Shown: positions 34,003 to 41,484 of the stretch, piece after piece | Position numbering within the stretch: the first letter of the stretch is position 1 | Layout of the letters: every line of letters begins with the position of its first letter | Assembly: GCA_029060025.1 (NCBI GenBank) | Contig: JAIDUV010000033.1 | Span: forward strand, 1-45,298 | Direction of reading: 5' to 3' | Length of the DNA: 45,298 nt | Origin: Clostridia bacterium | GTDB taxonomy: Bacteria > Bacillota > Clostridia > Christensenellales > UBA3700 | Translations under genes and position numbers: made by a program | The notes under the pieces: model-generated | Seen by the model: the letters and a program-made list of their open reading frames with translations, nothing else | The model's database searches: none | Told to the model about the DNA's origin: nothing

Positions 34003-34052
34003 AGTTTTGATTGCAAAAGTTAGGCTTGAATTTTACTGAATTTTTAGTCTGC

Positions 34053-34094
34053 ACAATATTTTGTTAATAAATCATTTATATATACAATATTTTG
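34053..34094 (+). repeat. Direct repeat in the operon leader
   Basis: ACAATATTTTG occurs twice, at 34053-34063 and 34084-34094, 31 bases apart (about three helical turns). The second copy ends at the first base of the GGAGG ribosome site of the first gene. Possible operator or RNA-level control; in AT-rich DNA it could also be chance. Confidence 0.4.
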
Positions 34095-34103
34095 GAGGTT
34101 TAT

Positions 34104-35582
34104 ATGGAGAACAATACACTCTCGGCCAGCGCGAAAGCAATTGACAAGGCAACGAAGAACGTCAAGACTTTTATCGAAAGCATTGTTGACGCTGAAAGTT
34201 TTGTCGAGACTGACGTGTTTCTTACCGGCAAGAGTTTTGACGACGCTCAAGAGGCTTTGGGCGAAGGCGTTGTCACAGGTTACGCTACGCTAGGCGGCAA
34301 TCCAGTGCATATCTTTGCGCAAAACGCCGACGTGCTTAAAGGAAGTTTGAGCGAGGCTCACGCCAATAAGATTTACAAATGTATGCAAAGGGCTATCAAG
34401 GCTGGTACGCCGCTCATTTCCGTTATAGACAGTTGCGGCGCACGAGTAGGCGAGGGCGCAAGCGTAATGGAAGGATATGCTAAACTTATTGCCGGCGGAT
34501 TTGAAATTGCCGACGAAGTGCCGCATATTTGCATTGTCAAAGGCGTTGCAGTAGGAATGATGGCTACTTTTGTAGCGGGAGCAGATTTTGTCTTTATGTC
34601 AAAAGACGCTGTTATGTCTGTCAATTCGCCTATGTATCTCGTATCCGACGCAAAGTCGTTCCCGGTGGATTACAAGGCTAAACTTGGATACAAAGCGTAC
34701 GAAGGCAATACTGACGTTGCGCAATTCGTATTCAACGACGCAAAAGATTTGGCAAAACAACTTCAAAAACTTACTTCCGTATTGTTGTCTGACGAGGGAG
34801 ACGCAAAGGACGATCCCAACAGAGTAAACCCCAATCTTGAAAAGAAAATTTCCGCAAAACAAAGAACAGAATATATATTTGACCAGAAGAGTATCGTCGA
34901 GTATTGCCCCGAGTACGCAACCGAAGTCGTATGTTCGCTTGCAAAACTCAACGGTATTTCCGTCGGCGTAATTGCTACGGAAGGGGACTATATCTCTATC
35001 GAAGGTCTTGATAAGGCAAATTCATTTGTAGAGAAGTTGGAAGCGTATAATATTCCGCTCGTAACTCTCGTGGATTCGCTTGGCGTAAATTCTACGTTGG
35101 AGCAGGAAGTAAAAGGCTTTGCAAAGCGCACTAACGCTTTGATGAAGACTATCGCGACAAGCACAATCGCAAAGATTGGCGTAGCGGTGGGTAATGCCGT
35201 AGGTTACGCTTACAGCGCTTTGATGAGCAAGTCAATTGGTTTTGATTATACTTTGGCTACGTCAAACGCAGTCGTAGCGCCGGTAGGTATGCAGGTAAGC
35301 AAGGTAATTGCTACAGATCAAATCAAAGAACTCAAAAAGACTGCTAAAGAACTTGAGCAAAAGGCAGGCGTCGACGCTGACGCATTGGCAAAGGCAATGG
35401 CGTATTTCCAAAAAGTTATGGATAATATCTCTATCAAGGGCAAGAGCGAAGATGAAGTATACGCTCAAATGCAGTCTAATCCGCTTGTTGCGGCAAAGGA
35501 CGGATATATCGACAACGTCATCGAGGCTACCAATTTGAGACCTTATCTTGCATCGGCATTGATGATGGTGTTGGGTATCTAA
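34104..35582 (+). CDS. Biotin-dependent CoA-ester-type carboxyltransferase (MmdA/12S-like)
   Basis: Crotonase-fold carboxyltransferase of the methylmalonyl-CoA decarboxylase alpha / transcarboxylase 12S / AccD family. The 492-residue protein has both halves: the N-terminal VVTGYATLGG, FAQNADVLKGSLSEAHANKI and DSCGARVGEG (family consensus DSGGAR), then VKGVAVGMMATFVAGADF, and the C-terminal half with RTNALMKTIATSTIAKI. It should move CO2 between an acyl-CoA and carboxybiotin; the substrate (methylmalonyl-CoA, malonyl-CoA or other) cannot be read. Sequence is rather diverged from classical MmdA. ATG 34104 follows GGAGG (34094-34098); the in-frame TTG at 34092 is rejected. First gene of a five-gene operon. 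Confidence 0.88.
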   Translation: MENNTLSASAKAIDKATKNVKTFIESIVDAESFVETDVFLTGKSFDDAQEALGEGVVTGYATLGGNPVHIFAQNADVLKGSLSEAHANKIYKCMQRAIKAGTPLISVIDSCGARVGEGASVMEGYAKLIAGGFEIADEVPHICIVKGVAVGMMATFVAGADFVFMSKDAVMSVNSPMYLVSDAKSFPVDYKAKLGYKAYEGNTDVAQFVFNDAKDLAKQLQKLTSVLLSDEGDAKDDPNRVNPNLEKKISAKQRTEYIFDQKSIVEYCPEYATEVVCSLAKLNGISVGVIATEGDYISIEGLDKANSFVEKLEAYNIPLVTLVDSLGVNSTLEQEVKGFAKRTNALMKTIATSTIAKIGVAVGNAVGYAYSALMSKSIGFDYTLATSNAVVAPVGMQVSKVIATDQIKELKKTAKELEQKAGVDADALAKAMAYFQKVMDNISIKGKSEDEVYAQMQSNPLVAAKDGYIDNVIEATNLRPYLASALMMVLGI

Positions 35583-35595
35583 AGGCGGTAGAAGT

Positions 35596-36057
35596 ATGTC
35601 AAAGAAAAAAATAATAAAAACAGTTATTATTTGCCTAGTCTTTGCAGCGTTGATTGCAGGATTGATTGCAATGATGATCTTGCCTCAAGAATACGGCAAG
35701 GACGATTCGCTTGGCATTGGAAAAAGCAGTTTTGGACAGAGAATGCTTATAGGTCTTCAAGTCGCAGTGCTCGGTATCGGCACGGTATTCGTAATGCTGA
35801 TCCTTTTGATACTTGTCGTTACGCTTATGAGATTGATTTTCCAAGGCGCAGGCAAGTTGAAAGAAAGTCAGGCGGCAAAAAAGGCGCAGTCTTTGCAAAA
35901 GCAAGAAGCAATAATTGAAGAAAAAGTGGCAATTGATGAAGAGGACGAAGAGGTCGTGGCTGTCATTATGGCGGCGCTCAACGCTTACTACGAATCTCAA
36001 GAAGTGACTTACAAGTCCAACCTCAAATTCAGAGTTCGCTCTATTAAAGAAATTTAA
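35596..36057 (+). CDS. oadG: Sodium-pump decarboxylase gamma subunit (OadG family)
   Basis: Small membrane subunit that assembles the peripheral carboxyltransferase with the membrane beta subunit. The 153-residue protein has two hydrophobic helices (about 8-28 and 52-80); the second (LGIGTVFVMLILLILVVTLMRLIF) is the typical OadG helix. Then comes a charged Ala/Gln/Glu-rich linker and the conserved end EEVVAVIMAALNAYY...FRVRSIKEI. The extra N-terminal helix makes it longer than the Klebsiella protein (about 83). It lies 13 bases after the carboxyltransferase gene. Confidence 0.88.
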   Translation: MSKKKIIKTVIICLVFAALIAGLIAMMILPQEYGKDDSLGIGKSSFGQRMLIGLQVAVLGIGTVFVMLILLILVVTLMRLIFQGAGKLKESQAAKKAQSLQKQEAIIEEKVAIDEEDEEVVAVIMAALNAYYESQEVTYKSNLKFRVRSIKEI

Positions 36058-36088
36058 TCACAATAATATAAAGTTAGGAGAATTTATT

Positions 36089-36448
36089 ATGCGTAAATTT
36101 AATATCAATGTAAACGGTAAAACCTATGCAGTAGAAGTAGAGGAGACTACGGACGGCGCAATCAGCGCGGTATCTGCTCCAGTACAGGTTGCAACTCCTG
36201 TTGCAAAGCCTGCTCCCGCAGCGGCTCCTGCCGGCAACGGTAAGCCTGTTAAGTCGCAAATGCCAGGTCTTGTAAAGAAACTTTGCTTCTCAAACGGCGC
36301 AACTGTAAAAGAAGGAGATGCAATCATCATTCTCGAAGCAATGAAGATGGACACTCCAATATCCGCTCCTTGTTCGGGCGTGATTACTTATTCTACTTCA
36401 GAAGGCGCAAACGTAGATTCCGGCGCAGTCCTTTGTACGATTGCATAA
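36089..36448 (+). CDS. Biotin carrier protein (1.3S/MmdC-like)
   Basis: Carries CO2 on biotin between carboxyltransferase and pump. The 119-residue protein has an N-terminal MRKFNINVNGKTYAVEVEE, a flexible Ala/Pro linker (about 28-55) and a biotinyl domain with EAMKM; biotin should attach to K86. TTAGGAG precedes ATG 36089. It is the only biotin domain in the operon: the OadA-like protein downstream lacks one, so both carboxyltransferases must share this carrier. Confidence 0.93.
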   Translation: MRKFNINVNGKTYAVEVEETTDGAISAVSAPVQVATPVAKPAPAAAPAGNGKPVKSQMPGLVKKLCFSNGATVKEGDAIIILEAMKMDTPISAPCSGVITYSTSEGANVDSGAVLCTIA

Positions 36449-36470
36449 TCATTGATTTATTGGAGGCAAA

Positions 36471-37862
36471 ATGTTTAACATAATTACGACGCTTCAATCG
36501 TTTTCAATGGTAGAATCGCTCGAAAACCTGTGGCGCAGCACTGGATTTATGACGTCTTTGACACCGATATGGCAAAATCTGATAATGATGGCCATTGCGT
36601 GTTTGCTCATATATCTTGCAGTAGCCAAAGAATTTGAGCCTAACCTTCTGCTTGCGATCGGTTTTGGTATGTTTATTATAAATATCCCCGGCGCGTACAA
36701 TATTCTGTACGGTACGTATGGATATACGTTTGCTGTCGATGGAGAAACGTTGATGTACGGCGAACAGGCTTTGTCGGGTACGATTGCAGAACTTGCAAAT
36801 ATTCTTGGAATTGCAGAGGATACGTTGAATTCTTTGAGTATGGTCGACAAAATCAAACTTATAGAAGATACGGTATTCGCATTACCTCAATTTGAGGCAA
36901 TAAAAGACAGTATAGTCGTATCGCACGAAGTGGTAGCAGACCAAGGCTTGTTCTTCTATCTGTATAAAGGTGTAGAGTGGGTAATATATCCGCCGCTTAT
37001 CTTCCTTGGCATTGGCGCAATGACAGACTTTGGTCCGTTGATCGCAAATCCAAAGTCGTTGATAATGGGCGCTGCCGCGCAATTGGGTATCTTCGTAACC
37101 TTTATTATTGCTATAAATATCGGTTTCACTGGCGAAGAAGCCGCATCAATAGGTATTATCGGCGGAGCAGACGGTCCTACGGCTATTTACGTTACCGTAA
37201 AATTAGCGGCTCACTTGTTGCCTGCAATTTCCGTAGCGGCATATTCGTATATGGCTCTTATCAAGGTAATTCAGCCTCCTATTATGAAACTTCTTACTAC
37301 AAAGAAGGAAAGAGGTATCGTAATGGAGCAGTTGCGTCCGGTATCTAAGACGGAAAAGGTAATTTTCCCAATTGCTGTTACCGGTATAGTCGGCATAATT
37401 TTGCCGTCGGCAATTCCGCTTCTCGGTATGTTGATGCTGGGCAACCTTATGAAAGAGTCGGGAGTCGTTCCGAGACTTACAAATACCGCTAAGAACGAAC
37501 TTATCAATATTATTACGATAATTCTCGGCGTAATCGTGGGAAGTAAAGCCACTGCGGACGTATTCTTGAACACAAGCACGCTTTTGATTATTTTGATAGG
37601 CGTATTCGCATTTGCATTCGGTACGGCAGGCGGATTGCTCATCGGTAAACTTATGAGCAAACTTTCAAAGGGCAAGATCAACCCGCTTATCGGTTCGGCA
37701 GGCGTATCCGCTGTGCCTATGGCGGCTAGAATTTCGCATATGGTTGGTCAAGAGGAAAACCCCAACAACTATTTGCTGATGCACGCAATGGGACCTAACG
37801 TAGCAGGCGTTATCGGTTCTGCCGTTGCAGCAGGCGTGTTGCTTGCTATATTCGGCGCATAA
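36471..37862 (+). CDS. oadB: Sodium-pump decarboxylase beta subunit (OadB family)
   Basis: Integral membrane subunit that decarboxylates carboxybiotin and exports Na+. The 463-residue protein has about nine to eleven membrane helices, YPPLIFLGIGAMTDFGPLIANP, the essential GGADGPTAIY with D234, and a conserved C-terminal half with KATADVFL and GSAGVSAVPMAAR. It is longer than usual (about 375-433) because of an insertion of roughly 70-80 residues after the second helix (about 75-155), predicted to be soluble, with GETLMYGEQ and an Asn/Leu/Glu-rich stretch. TTGGAGG precedes ATG 36471. Confidence 0.95.
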   Translation: MFNIITTLQSFSMVESLENLWRSTGFMTSLTPIWQNLIMMAIACLLIYLAVAKEFEPNLLLAIGFGMFIINIPGAYNILYGTYGYTFAVDGETLMYGEQALSGTIAELANILGIAEDTLNSLSMVDKIKLIEDTVFALPQFEAIKDSIVVSHEVVADQGLFFYLYKGVEWVIYPPLIFLGIGAMTDFGPLIANPKSLIMGAAAQLGIFVTFIIAINIGFTGEEAASIGIIGGADGPTAIYVTVKLAAHLLPAISVAAYSYMALIKVIQPPIMKLLTTKKERGIVMEQLRPVSKTEKVIFPIAVTGIVGIILPSAIPLLGMLMLGNLMKESGVVPRLTNTAKNELINIITIILGVIVGSKATADVFLNTSTLLIILIGVFAFAFGTAGGLLIGKLMSKLSKGKINPLIGSAGVSAVPMAARISHMVGQEENPNNYLLMHAMGPNVAGVIGSAVAAGVLLAIFGA

Positions 37863-37885
37863 TACAAAGAAGAGGTATATAAAAT

Positions 37886-39283
37886 ATGGTTAAGATTACA
37901 GAAACTATTTTGCGTGACGCTCACCAATCTCAAGCGGCTACTCGTATGAGACTTGACGAGATGTTGCCAATGTGCGAAAAATTGGACAACGCAGGTTATT
38001 ATTCTATAGAGTGCTGGGGAGGCGCGACGTTTGACTCTTGTCTTCGTTTTCTCAACGAGGATCCGTGGGAAAGATTGAGACAGTTGAAGAAGGCTATGCC
38101 AAAGACCAAGTTGCAGATGCTTTTTAGAGGTCAAAATATCTTGGGATATAAGCACTATGCAGACGACGTCGTAGACGAATTTGTCAAGAAGACGATTGAA
38201 AACGGTTGCGATATTTTGCGTATCTTTGACGCGCTCAACGATCCTAGAAATATGGCGCAGGCTATCAAGAGTTGTAAGAAATACGGCGGTATATGCGAGG
38301 CTACGATATCTTATACTACGTCTCCGGTTCATACCAACGAATATTTTATCAACTTGGCAAAAGAACTTGAAGATATGGGTGCAGATAATATCTGTATCAA
38401 GGATATGGCAGGTATATTGTTGCCTTACGTTGCTTACGACCTTGTCAAAGGTATGAAAGCAGTGCTTAAGCCTTCTACTTTGATTCACTTGCATACTCAC
38501 CAGACCGCGGGTACCGGCAATCAGACTTATCTCAAAGCAATTGAGGCTGGAGTAGATATTATCGACTGTGCATTGAGCGCTTTGGGTAACGGTACGTCGC
38601 AGCCTGCGACAGAACCTATGGTCGCAATATTGAAAGGAACGGAGTATGACACCGGTCTTGACGTGGCATACCTCAATGAGATATCCAATCACTTTAAGAA
38701 AGTTGCAGACAGACTTAAGGCAGACGGATGGTTGACAGAGAAGTCTTTGGCTACTGACGTAAACGCTTTGATTTATCAAGTGCCGGGCGGTATGCTTTCC
38801 AACCTCGTAGGTCAACTTAAAAAAGCCAACGCTTTGGATAAATACGAGCAAGTTTTGGCAGAAGTCCCCAATGTAAGAAAGGACCTCGGTTATCCGCCGC
38901 TCGTTACTCCGACAAGCCAGATCGTAGGTACTCAGGCAGTATTCAACGTGCTTGCAGGCGAGAGATATAAGATGGTTTCGGCAGAGACTAAGGGCGTATT
39001 GAAGGGCGAGTACGGAAAACTTCCTGCAGAGCCAAATCCAAAAGTTGTCAAACAGGTTCTTGGTGATGCAGAGAGAATTACTTGCAGACCGGCAGATCTT
39101 TTGAAGCCTGAACTTGCAAAGTACAGAGAAGAAATCAAAGAGTATATTGAGCAGGACGAGGACGTATTGTCTTATGCGCTTTTCCCGCAGGTTGCGCTCA
39201 ATTTCTTCAAGTACCGTCAGGCAAATAAGAAACACGTAGACAGAGAAGTAGGAGACACCACAAAAGGTATCCAACCTGTTTAA
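37886..39283 (+). CDS. oadA: Keto-acid-type carboxyltransferase (oxaloacetate decarboxylase alpha / 5S / PycB), no biotin domain
   Basis: TIM-barrel carboxyltransferase that moves CO2 between oxaloacetate/pyruvate and biotin. The 465-residue protein has LRDAHQS (metal D11), ECWGGATFD, MLFRGQN, RIFDALND, CIKDMAG (K172, the lysine carbamylated in this family), HLHTH (metal H201, H203) and the conserved barrel end GNGTSQPATEPMV, followed by the helical PYC_OADA domain. It stops before the biotinyl domain present in Klebsiella OadA (about 595 residues), as in separate 5S/PycB subunits. AAGAGG precedes ATG 37886. Last gene of the operon; a terminator follows. Confidence 0.95.
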   Translation: MVKITETILRDAHQSQAATRMRLDEMLPMCEKLDNAGYYSIECWGGATFDSCLRFLNEDPWERLRQLKKAMPKTKLQMLFRGQNILGYKHYADDVVDEFVKKTIENGCDILRIFDALNDPRNMAQAIKSCKKYGGICEATISYTTSPVHTNEYFINLAKELEDMGADNICIKDMAGILLPYVAYDLVKGMKAVLKPSTLIHLHTHQTAGTGNQTYLKAIEAGVDIIDCALSALGNGTSQPATEPMVAILKGTEYDTGLDVAYLNEISNHFKKVADRLKADGWLTEKSLATDVNALIYQVPGGMLSNLVGQLKKANALDKYEQVLAEVPNVRKDLGYPPLVTPTSQIVGTQAVFNVLAGERYKMVSAETKGVLKGEYGKLPAEPNPKVVKQVLGDAERITCRPADLLKPELAKYREEIKEYIEQDEDVLSYALFPQVALNFFKYRQANKKHVDREVGDTTKGIQPV

Positions 39284-39344
39284 TAGTCGCATTTGACCAA
39301 GCGATAGTATCTAAGCATAGAAGTATTATTAAAATTATATAGAT

Positions 39345-39385
39345 AAAAGAGAATTTTCGTAAAATACGATAGTTCTCTTTTTCTT
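39345..39385 (+). terminator. Terminator after the decarboxylase operon
   Basis: Two-part stem: AAAAGAGAA / TTCTCTTTT outside and TCGTA-AAA-TACGA inside, with a small internal loop (39345-39381), followed by TTCTTTATT. Confidence 0.75.
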
Positions 39386-39399
39386 TATTGATATATTAT

Positions 39400-39428
39400 T
39401 TTACTTTTGTTTAGTTTTTTGATAAAAT
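39400..39428 (+). promoter_or_regulatory. Promoter for surE, predicted to give a leaderless transcript
   Basis: TTTACT (39400-39405), 17-base spacer, TAAAAT (39423-39428). The usual start point about seven bases after the -10 box falls on the A of the surE ATG (39435), and no Shine-Dalgarno site is present. Confidence 0.5.
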
Positions 39429-39434
39429 ATTGAT

Positions 39435-40181
39435 ATGAATATATTATTAGTAAATGACGACGGAATATATAGTAGCGGAATCTTAAGACTTGCAGAAAAA
39501 CTTAGCGTTGACAACGAGGTTACTGTAGTTGCTCCGCAAGGTCAAATGTCGGGCACTGGTCATAGTTTTACGCTTTATGGGTACGTAAATTTTGTCGAGT
39601 TAAATTTGCTTGACGGCGCGAAGTGCTTTGCTGTCAACGGCACTCCTGCAGATTGTGTCAAAGTTGCATTAAATTTGATATTGAAGAAAAAGCCGGATTT
39701 GATTATAAGCGGAATCAATAAGGGATTTAATCTCGGTACGGATATTTTTTATTCGGGGACAGTCAACGCCGCTTTGGAAGGCGCAGTACACAATATCAAA
39801 TCAATTTCTGTGTCGCAAGATTATACTCTTGATAATTTTGAATTATCTTCGGACTTCATAGCAAGAAATTATCGAAAGTTGCATCAATTATTACCGCAAG
39901 ACGCGCAGACTATATTCAATATAAACATACCGGCAGGGGATCAAAAAGAGATAGCAGGAGTTAAATTTGCCAAGTTAGGCGTAAGATATTTTGACGAAAA
40001 TTACCGCTATGAAGAGGGTTTTGGATATAGAACCCATTGTAAGTGGACACTTTCTGAAAAAACGACGCAAGAAGATGACGTAATGCTGTATGACAAAAAG
40101 TTTATTATAATTTCACCTGTAAAGAATGATTGGAACAATATAGAATTTTTTGAAAAAATTAAGAATGAGATAATAGAATGA
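39435..40181 (+). CDS. surE: 5'/3'-nucleotidase SurE
   Basis: Divalent-metal nucleotidase acting on nucleoside monophosphates and short polyphosphates. The 248-residue protein has the N-terminal metal motif NDDG (D8, D9), VNGTPADCVKVAL, and SGINKGFNLGTDIFYSGTVNAALEG, all typical for SurE; length is normal. There is no ribosome site before ATG 39435 (see promoter entry). The stop overlaps the start of the flavoprotein gene (ATGA). Confidence 0.94.
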   Translation: MNILLVNDDGIYSSGILRLAEKLSVDNEVTVVAPQGQMSGTGHSFTLYGYVNFVELNLLDGAKCFAVNGTPADCVKVALNLILKKKPDLIISGINKGFNLGTDIFYSGTVNAALEGAVHNIKSISVSQDYTLDNFELSSDFIARNYRKLHQLLPQDAQTIFNINIPAGDQKEIAGVKFAKLGVRYFDENYRYEEGFGYRTHCKWTLSEKTTQEDDVMLYDKKFIIISPVKNDWNNIEFFEKIKNEIIE

Positions 40182-41407
40182 AAGCAATTGTAATAGGCGG
40201 CGGAGCAAGCGGAATGATGTGCGCAGTATTGCTTGCGCAAAAGGGCGTTGGAGTCTCCTTAATTGAAAAAAACGAAAAACTTGGAAAAAAATTATTTATT
40301 ACAGGCAAAGGACGCTGTAATTTGACTAACAACTGCGATTTGCAGGACTTTTTTGCTAATATAGTTACAAATAGTAAATTTATGACGTCGGCGCTATACG
40401 GTTTTTCGCCCAAAGATACGATTGATTTTTTTGAAACCAACGGAGTAAAACTAAAAACAGAGAGGGGAAACAGGGTTTTTCCTCAATCCGATAAGTCAAG
40501 CGACATAATTAAATGTCTTGAAAGAGCGTTGCGAGCATACGGCGTCAAAGTAATGCTTAATACGAGAGTGGACGGAATTTGCGTAGAAGACGGATCTGCT
40601 TACGCAGTTAAGACAGCCGACGGCGAAAAGATTTTTGCGGATAAGATAGTAGTTGCAACAGGGGGAATATCTTATCAAGCAACAGGGAGTACCGGAGACG
40701 GATATAGATGGGCTAAGGCTTTGGGACATAACATAGTCGAGCCAAGACCTGCTCTTGTGCCAATACTGCTCAAAGAGCAGTGCGGATTGCAGGGCTTGAG
40801 TTTGAAAAACGTAAGCGCAAGCGTAGTTCGCGACGGAAAGACGCTGTTTTCGCAATTTGGCGAAATGCTGTTTACTCACAGCGGAGCGAGCGGTCCTATA
40901 ATACTTTCACTGTCGTCGCTTATCAACAAGCATTATTCGGCAGGAAAGTTTGACGCGAAGTATAGTCTTTGCATAGATTTAAAGCCTGCTTTGGATAACG
41001 AAACGCTTCAAAATCGACTTATTAGAGAGTTTTCTCAAAGAAGCAACGTGGAGTTGAAGAATATTTTGCCTGCGCTTATGCCAAAATCTTTGGTGAGCGC
41101 GGTGATAAAGCAGAGCGGTTTGAGCGAAAGACAAGTCGCAAACGGTATCACCAAAGAGCAGAGAGAAAGGCTTGCTTTTGCAATCAAAAACTTGACTTTT
41201 TCAATAGTCGGTTTAGAGAATATCAACGCGGGAATTATCACGTCTGGCGGAGTGGATTGTAAGCAGGTCAATCCAAAAGATATGATGAGTAAGTTGATCA
41301 AAAATTTGTATTTTATAGGCGAAGTGTTGGACATAGACGCATTGACAGGCGGATTTAATCTTCAACTTGCATTCAGTTGTGCTCATCAAATGAGCAAAAG
41401 TATTTAA
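40178..41407 (+). CDS. NAD(P)/FAD-dependent oxidoreductase, HI0933/YhiN family
   Basis: The 409-residue flavoprotein starts with the dinucleotide-binding GGGASG and has the family signature GKKLFITGKGRCNLTNN (about 36-52), RVFPQSDKSSDI, VATGGISYQATGSTGDGY, GEMLFTHSGASGP, and the C-terminal SGGVDCKQVNPKDMMSK...GLYFxGEVLDIDALTGGFNLQ-type end. The physiological substrate of this widespread family is not settled. Coupled to surE by an ATGA overlap. In other Clostridia this gene often precedes cmk, as here. Confidence 0.93.
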   Translation: MKAIVIGGGASGMMCAVLLAQKGVGVSLIEKNEKLGKKLFITGKGRCNLTNNCDLQDFFANIVTNSKFMTSALYGFSPKDTIDFFETNGVKLKTERGNRVFPQSDKSSDIIKCLERALRAYGVKVMLNTRVDGICVEDGSAYAVKTADGEKIFADKIVVATGGISYQATGSTGDGYRWAKALGHNIVEPRPALVPILLKEQCGLQGLSLKNVSASVVRDGKTLFSQFGEMLFTHSGASGPIILSLSSLINKHYSAGKFDAKYSLCIDLKPALDNETLQNRLIREFSQRSNVELKNILPALMPKSLVSAVIKQSGLSERQVANGITKEQRERLAFAIKNLTFSIVGLENINAGIITSGGVDCKQVNPKDMMSKLIKNLYFIGEVLDIDALTGGFNLQLAFSCAHQMSKSI

Positions 41408-41433
41408 AATTATTGTGATAATATATAAAACGA

Positions 41434-41462
41434 TTGCAAAACGGAGTCAAATGCGTTAAAAT
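41434..41462 (+). promoter_or_regulatory. Promoter for cmk-plsC and ispH-rpsA
   Basis: TTGCAA (41434-41439), 17-base spacer, TAAAAT (41457-41462), 22 bases before the cmk start. Confidence 0.6.
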
Positions 41463-41484
41463 ATTACTACTAATCGGAGAGTTT

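Noticed and set aside
37769..39292. Minus-strand reading frame of 507 codons opposite oadA
   Set aside because: Shadow of the conserved carboxyltransferase gene; the composition is Cys/Ser/Arg-rich nonsense with no domain.
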